Part shown: piece by piece, positions 46,800 through 47,536 of the stretch
How positions within the stretch are numbered: the stretch's first letter is position 1
Layout of the letters: every line of letters begins with the position of its first letter
Source: an uncultured Christensenella sp.
GTDB taxonomy: Bacteria > Bacillota > Clostridia > Christensenellales > UBA3700
Direction of reading: 5' to 3'
Assembly (NCBI GenBank): GCA_949287655.1
Contig: CASEHD010000007.1
Coordinates: 1-47,536, forward strand
DNA length: 47,536 bases
Program-made: the position numbers and the translations under genes
Notes under the pieces: model-generated
Told to the model about the DNA's origin: nothing
Databases searched by the model: none
The model's input: only the letters and a program-made list of their open reading frames with translations

Positions 46800-47006
46800 T
46801 TAAAAATTAAAGAACTCTTTTAATGATACTTTAAGTGCAATAGAGAGTTTTTCGATATTCACTATTGAAATATTTCTTTTTCCGCATTCTACGCTTGTGA
46901 TATAAGTTCTATCAAGGCCTGCTAAATCGGCAAGTTCTTCTTGACTTATGCCAAGTTTGTTGCGTAATTCTTTTACTCTTTGACCAACTAAAATCTTTAC
47001 GTCCAT
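46800..47006 (-). CDS. Restriction-modification controller (C) protein
   Basis: A 68-aa XRE-type regulator (LVGQRVKELRNKLGISQEEL, AGLDRTYITSVECGKRNIS) with the size and sequence of C proteins that delay endonuclease expression after entry into a new host. TAGGAG precedes the ATG. It lies upstream of the HNH gene and downstream of a C-box, so it should bind that operator, first activating and later repressing its own operon. Confidence 0.88.
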   Translation of the reverse strand: MDVKILVGQRVKELRNKLGISQEELADLAGLDRTYITSVECGKRNISIVNIEKLSIALKVSLKEFFNF

Positions 47007-47034
47007 TTTTATTCTCCTAAATTCATATAAACAT

Positions 47035-47063
47035 ATTTTAACAAAAAGTGACTTTTTTCACAA
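47035..47063 (-). promoter_or_regulatory. Promoter of the C-protein operon
   Basis: Minus strand TTGTGA (47058-47063), 17-bp spacer, TAAAAT (47035-47040). Its -35 is embedded in the C-box. Confidence 0.65.
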
Positions 47064-47079
47064 CGGACTATAAGTCACA
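47047..47079 (-). promoter_or_regulatory. C-box operator of the restriction controller
   Basis: Minus strand reads GTGACTTATAGTCCG (47064-47078) followed by a second half GTGAAAAAAGTCAC (47048-47061). The first half is the same as what I recall of the Esp1396I/PvuII-type C-box (GACTTATAGTC). Two operators in tandem, the nearer one overlapping the -35 region, fit the activator-then-repressor scheme. Confidence 0.8.
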
Positions 47080-47133
47080 ATCGCTTCTGAATAGAGCCTT
47101 AATTAAAAAGGCAAAAACCTCAAATGGCACTAT

Positions 47134-47190
47134 GGCGGGTGCTTGAATAAACGAGCGGCTCGGCTACGCCTCGCCGTTCAAGCACCCGCC
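47134..47190. other. Large perfect hairpin, 14-bp outer stem
   Basis: GGCGGGTGCTTGAA (47134-47147) pairs perfectly with TTCAAGCACCCGCC (47177-47190). A smaller GC-rich dyad (CGAG with CTCG) lies in the loop. There is no T run, so it is not a simple terminator. Confidence 0.7.
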
Positions 47191-47216
47191 AAAATAAACA
47201 ACGCAATAAGAAACGA

Positions 47217-47300
47217 AACTCAAAAGCGCACGGAAACGGGCGGTCGCCGCTGAACCGCTTGGCGATCCGCCCTTATCTCCCGTGCGGCTGTATTTGAGTT
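47217..47300. other. Long three-step cruciform with a bulged base
   Basis: AACTCAAA/TTTGAGTT (47217-47224, 47293-47300), then CGCACGG/CCGTGCG, then GGGCGGTCGCC (47238-47248) with GGCGATCCGCCC (47261-47272), where one A is unpaired. The flanks carry AACGCAAT and AACGCTAAT. It recalls a folded recombination site or structured RNA. Between 47346 and the window end I see no gene. Confidence 0.6.
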
Positions 47301-47315
47301 GTAACGCTAATGTAT

Positions 47316-47345
47316 ACCGTCGGTATCCGTATATCGACGGTTTTT
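47316..47345 (+). terminator. Terminator-like hairpin
   Basis: ACCGTCG (47316-47322) pairs with CGACGGT (47335-47341), followed by T4. No gene ends nearby on the plus strand, so it may end a transcript from the cruciform region. Confidence 0.45.
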
Positions 47346-47536
47346 CGCTTTTTGTATACTTGCAGTATCGGAAAGTGTTGGTTTTGCTACGGAAAGTATA
47401 CTTTCACCTACTCACGCTCAAAGCGAAAAATAGTGTGTAATTTCAAGTGTCGAAACGGAGATAAAGCCGCCGCGCAAAAAAATTTGTAAAATTTTTCTTT
47501 TAGCCCCTTGCTTTTTGCCGTTTTCGAGCCTAAATA

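Noticed and set aside
47217..47300. The long cruciform as an integron attC site
   Set aside because: The required RYYYAAC/GTTRRRY core ends are not present at the stem base, and no integrase or cassette array is seen.
1..47536. tRNA and rRNA genes or a tRNA attachment site for the ICE
   Set aside because: I saw no tRNA-like cloverleaf or CCA end near either ICE border; the 8-bp duplication fits transposition instead.

Overview
The window looks like the chromosome of a spore-forming member of the Firmicutes (Clostridia-like). The left flank carries spoIIR, sleB and ypeB, a SPOCS/LysM spore-coat-like protein, and the order veg - SPOCS/LysM - ispE, which recalls the veg-sspF-ispE order of Bacillus subtilis. 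I cannot name a genus. Chromosomal genes are fairly GC-rich and separated by strong GC-rich hairpin terminators. Three of them (the SDR gene, the DEAD-box helicase and ispE) have -10 boxes placed so that transcription should start at the A of the start codon, so leaderless mRNAs are predicted.

Layout. 1-500: window edge with the tail of an unidentified frame. 503-13818: chromosomal genes, in order an SDR reductase, a DEAD-box helicase, veg, a SPOCS/LysM protein, ispE, a MacB-type ABC transporter, spoIIR, sleB, ypeB, a TIR-like protein, and a small XRE-regulator operon with a palindrome-rich control region. 14065-40232: a 26.2-kb integrative conjugative element (ICE). 40297-41423: a glyoxalase-like gene and a metallophosphoesterase. 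41644-47079: an AT-rich restriction-modification island. 47134-47345: large hairpins with no gene.

The ICE encodes a replication-type winged-helix protein, an ArdC/metallopeptidase/LPD/PrimPol fusion, an oriT-like hairpin region, a RHH-like mobilisation accessory protein, a MobL/MobP-like relaxase, a VirD4 coupling protein, a 1973-aa Ig-repeat surface protein, a VirB2-like pilin, a lipoprotein, VirB6, a VirB3-VirB4 fusion, SSB, ParA, a DnaQ-like exonuclease, a RHH protein, a ToxN/AbiQ-like protein behind a structured leader RNA, a small acidic protein with a VapD-like protein, and at the right end a UPF0236/ISLre2-type DDE transposase. I see no tyrosine or serine recombinase. The gene set resembles the ICE type known from Mycoplasma (Mbov_0395 to Mbov_0401 families). 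I find a candidate 8-bp target duplication (AATTTTGC at 14057 and 40233), imperfect terminal inverted repeats (10 of 14), and a right end exactly 16 bp upstream of the -35 box of a good sigma-A promoter. That spacing is what has been reported for TnGBS-type transposase-driven ICEs.

The most novel-looking feature is that the two toxin-like ICE proteins (ToxN/AbiQ-like and VapD-like) have unrelated N-terminal domains but share a homologous C-terminal tail with a basic PRGK end. It could be a trafficking or conjugative-translocation module. The ICE is also peppered with a 9-bp minisatellite (CAAGTCSGA-like) and a recurrent ACACAARA oligomer.

The restriction-modification island has two convergent operons: XRE - GIY-YIG/DUF4357 nuclease - two DNA methyltransferases (plus strand), and C-protein - HNH endonuclease - PUA/PD-(D/E)XK nuclease (minus strand). 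The second is preceded by a near-textbook C-box operator.
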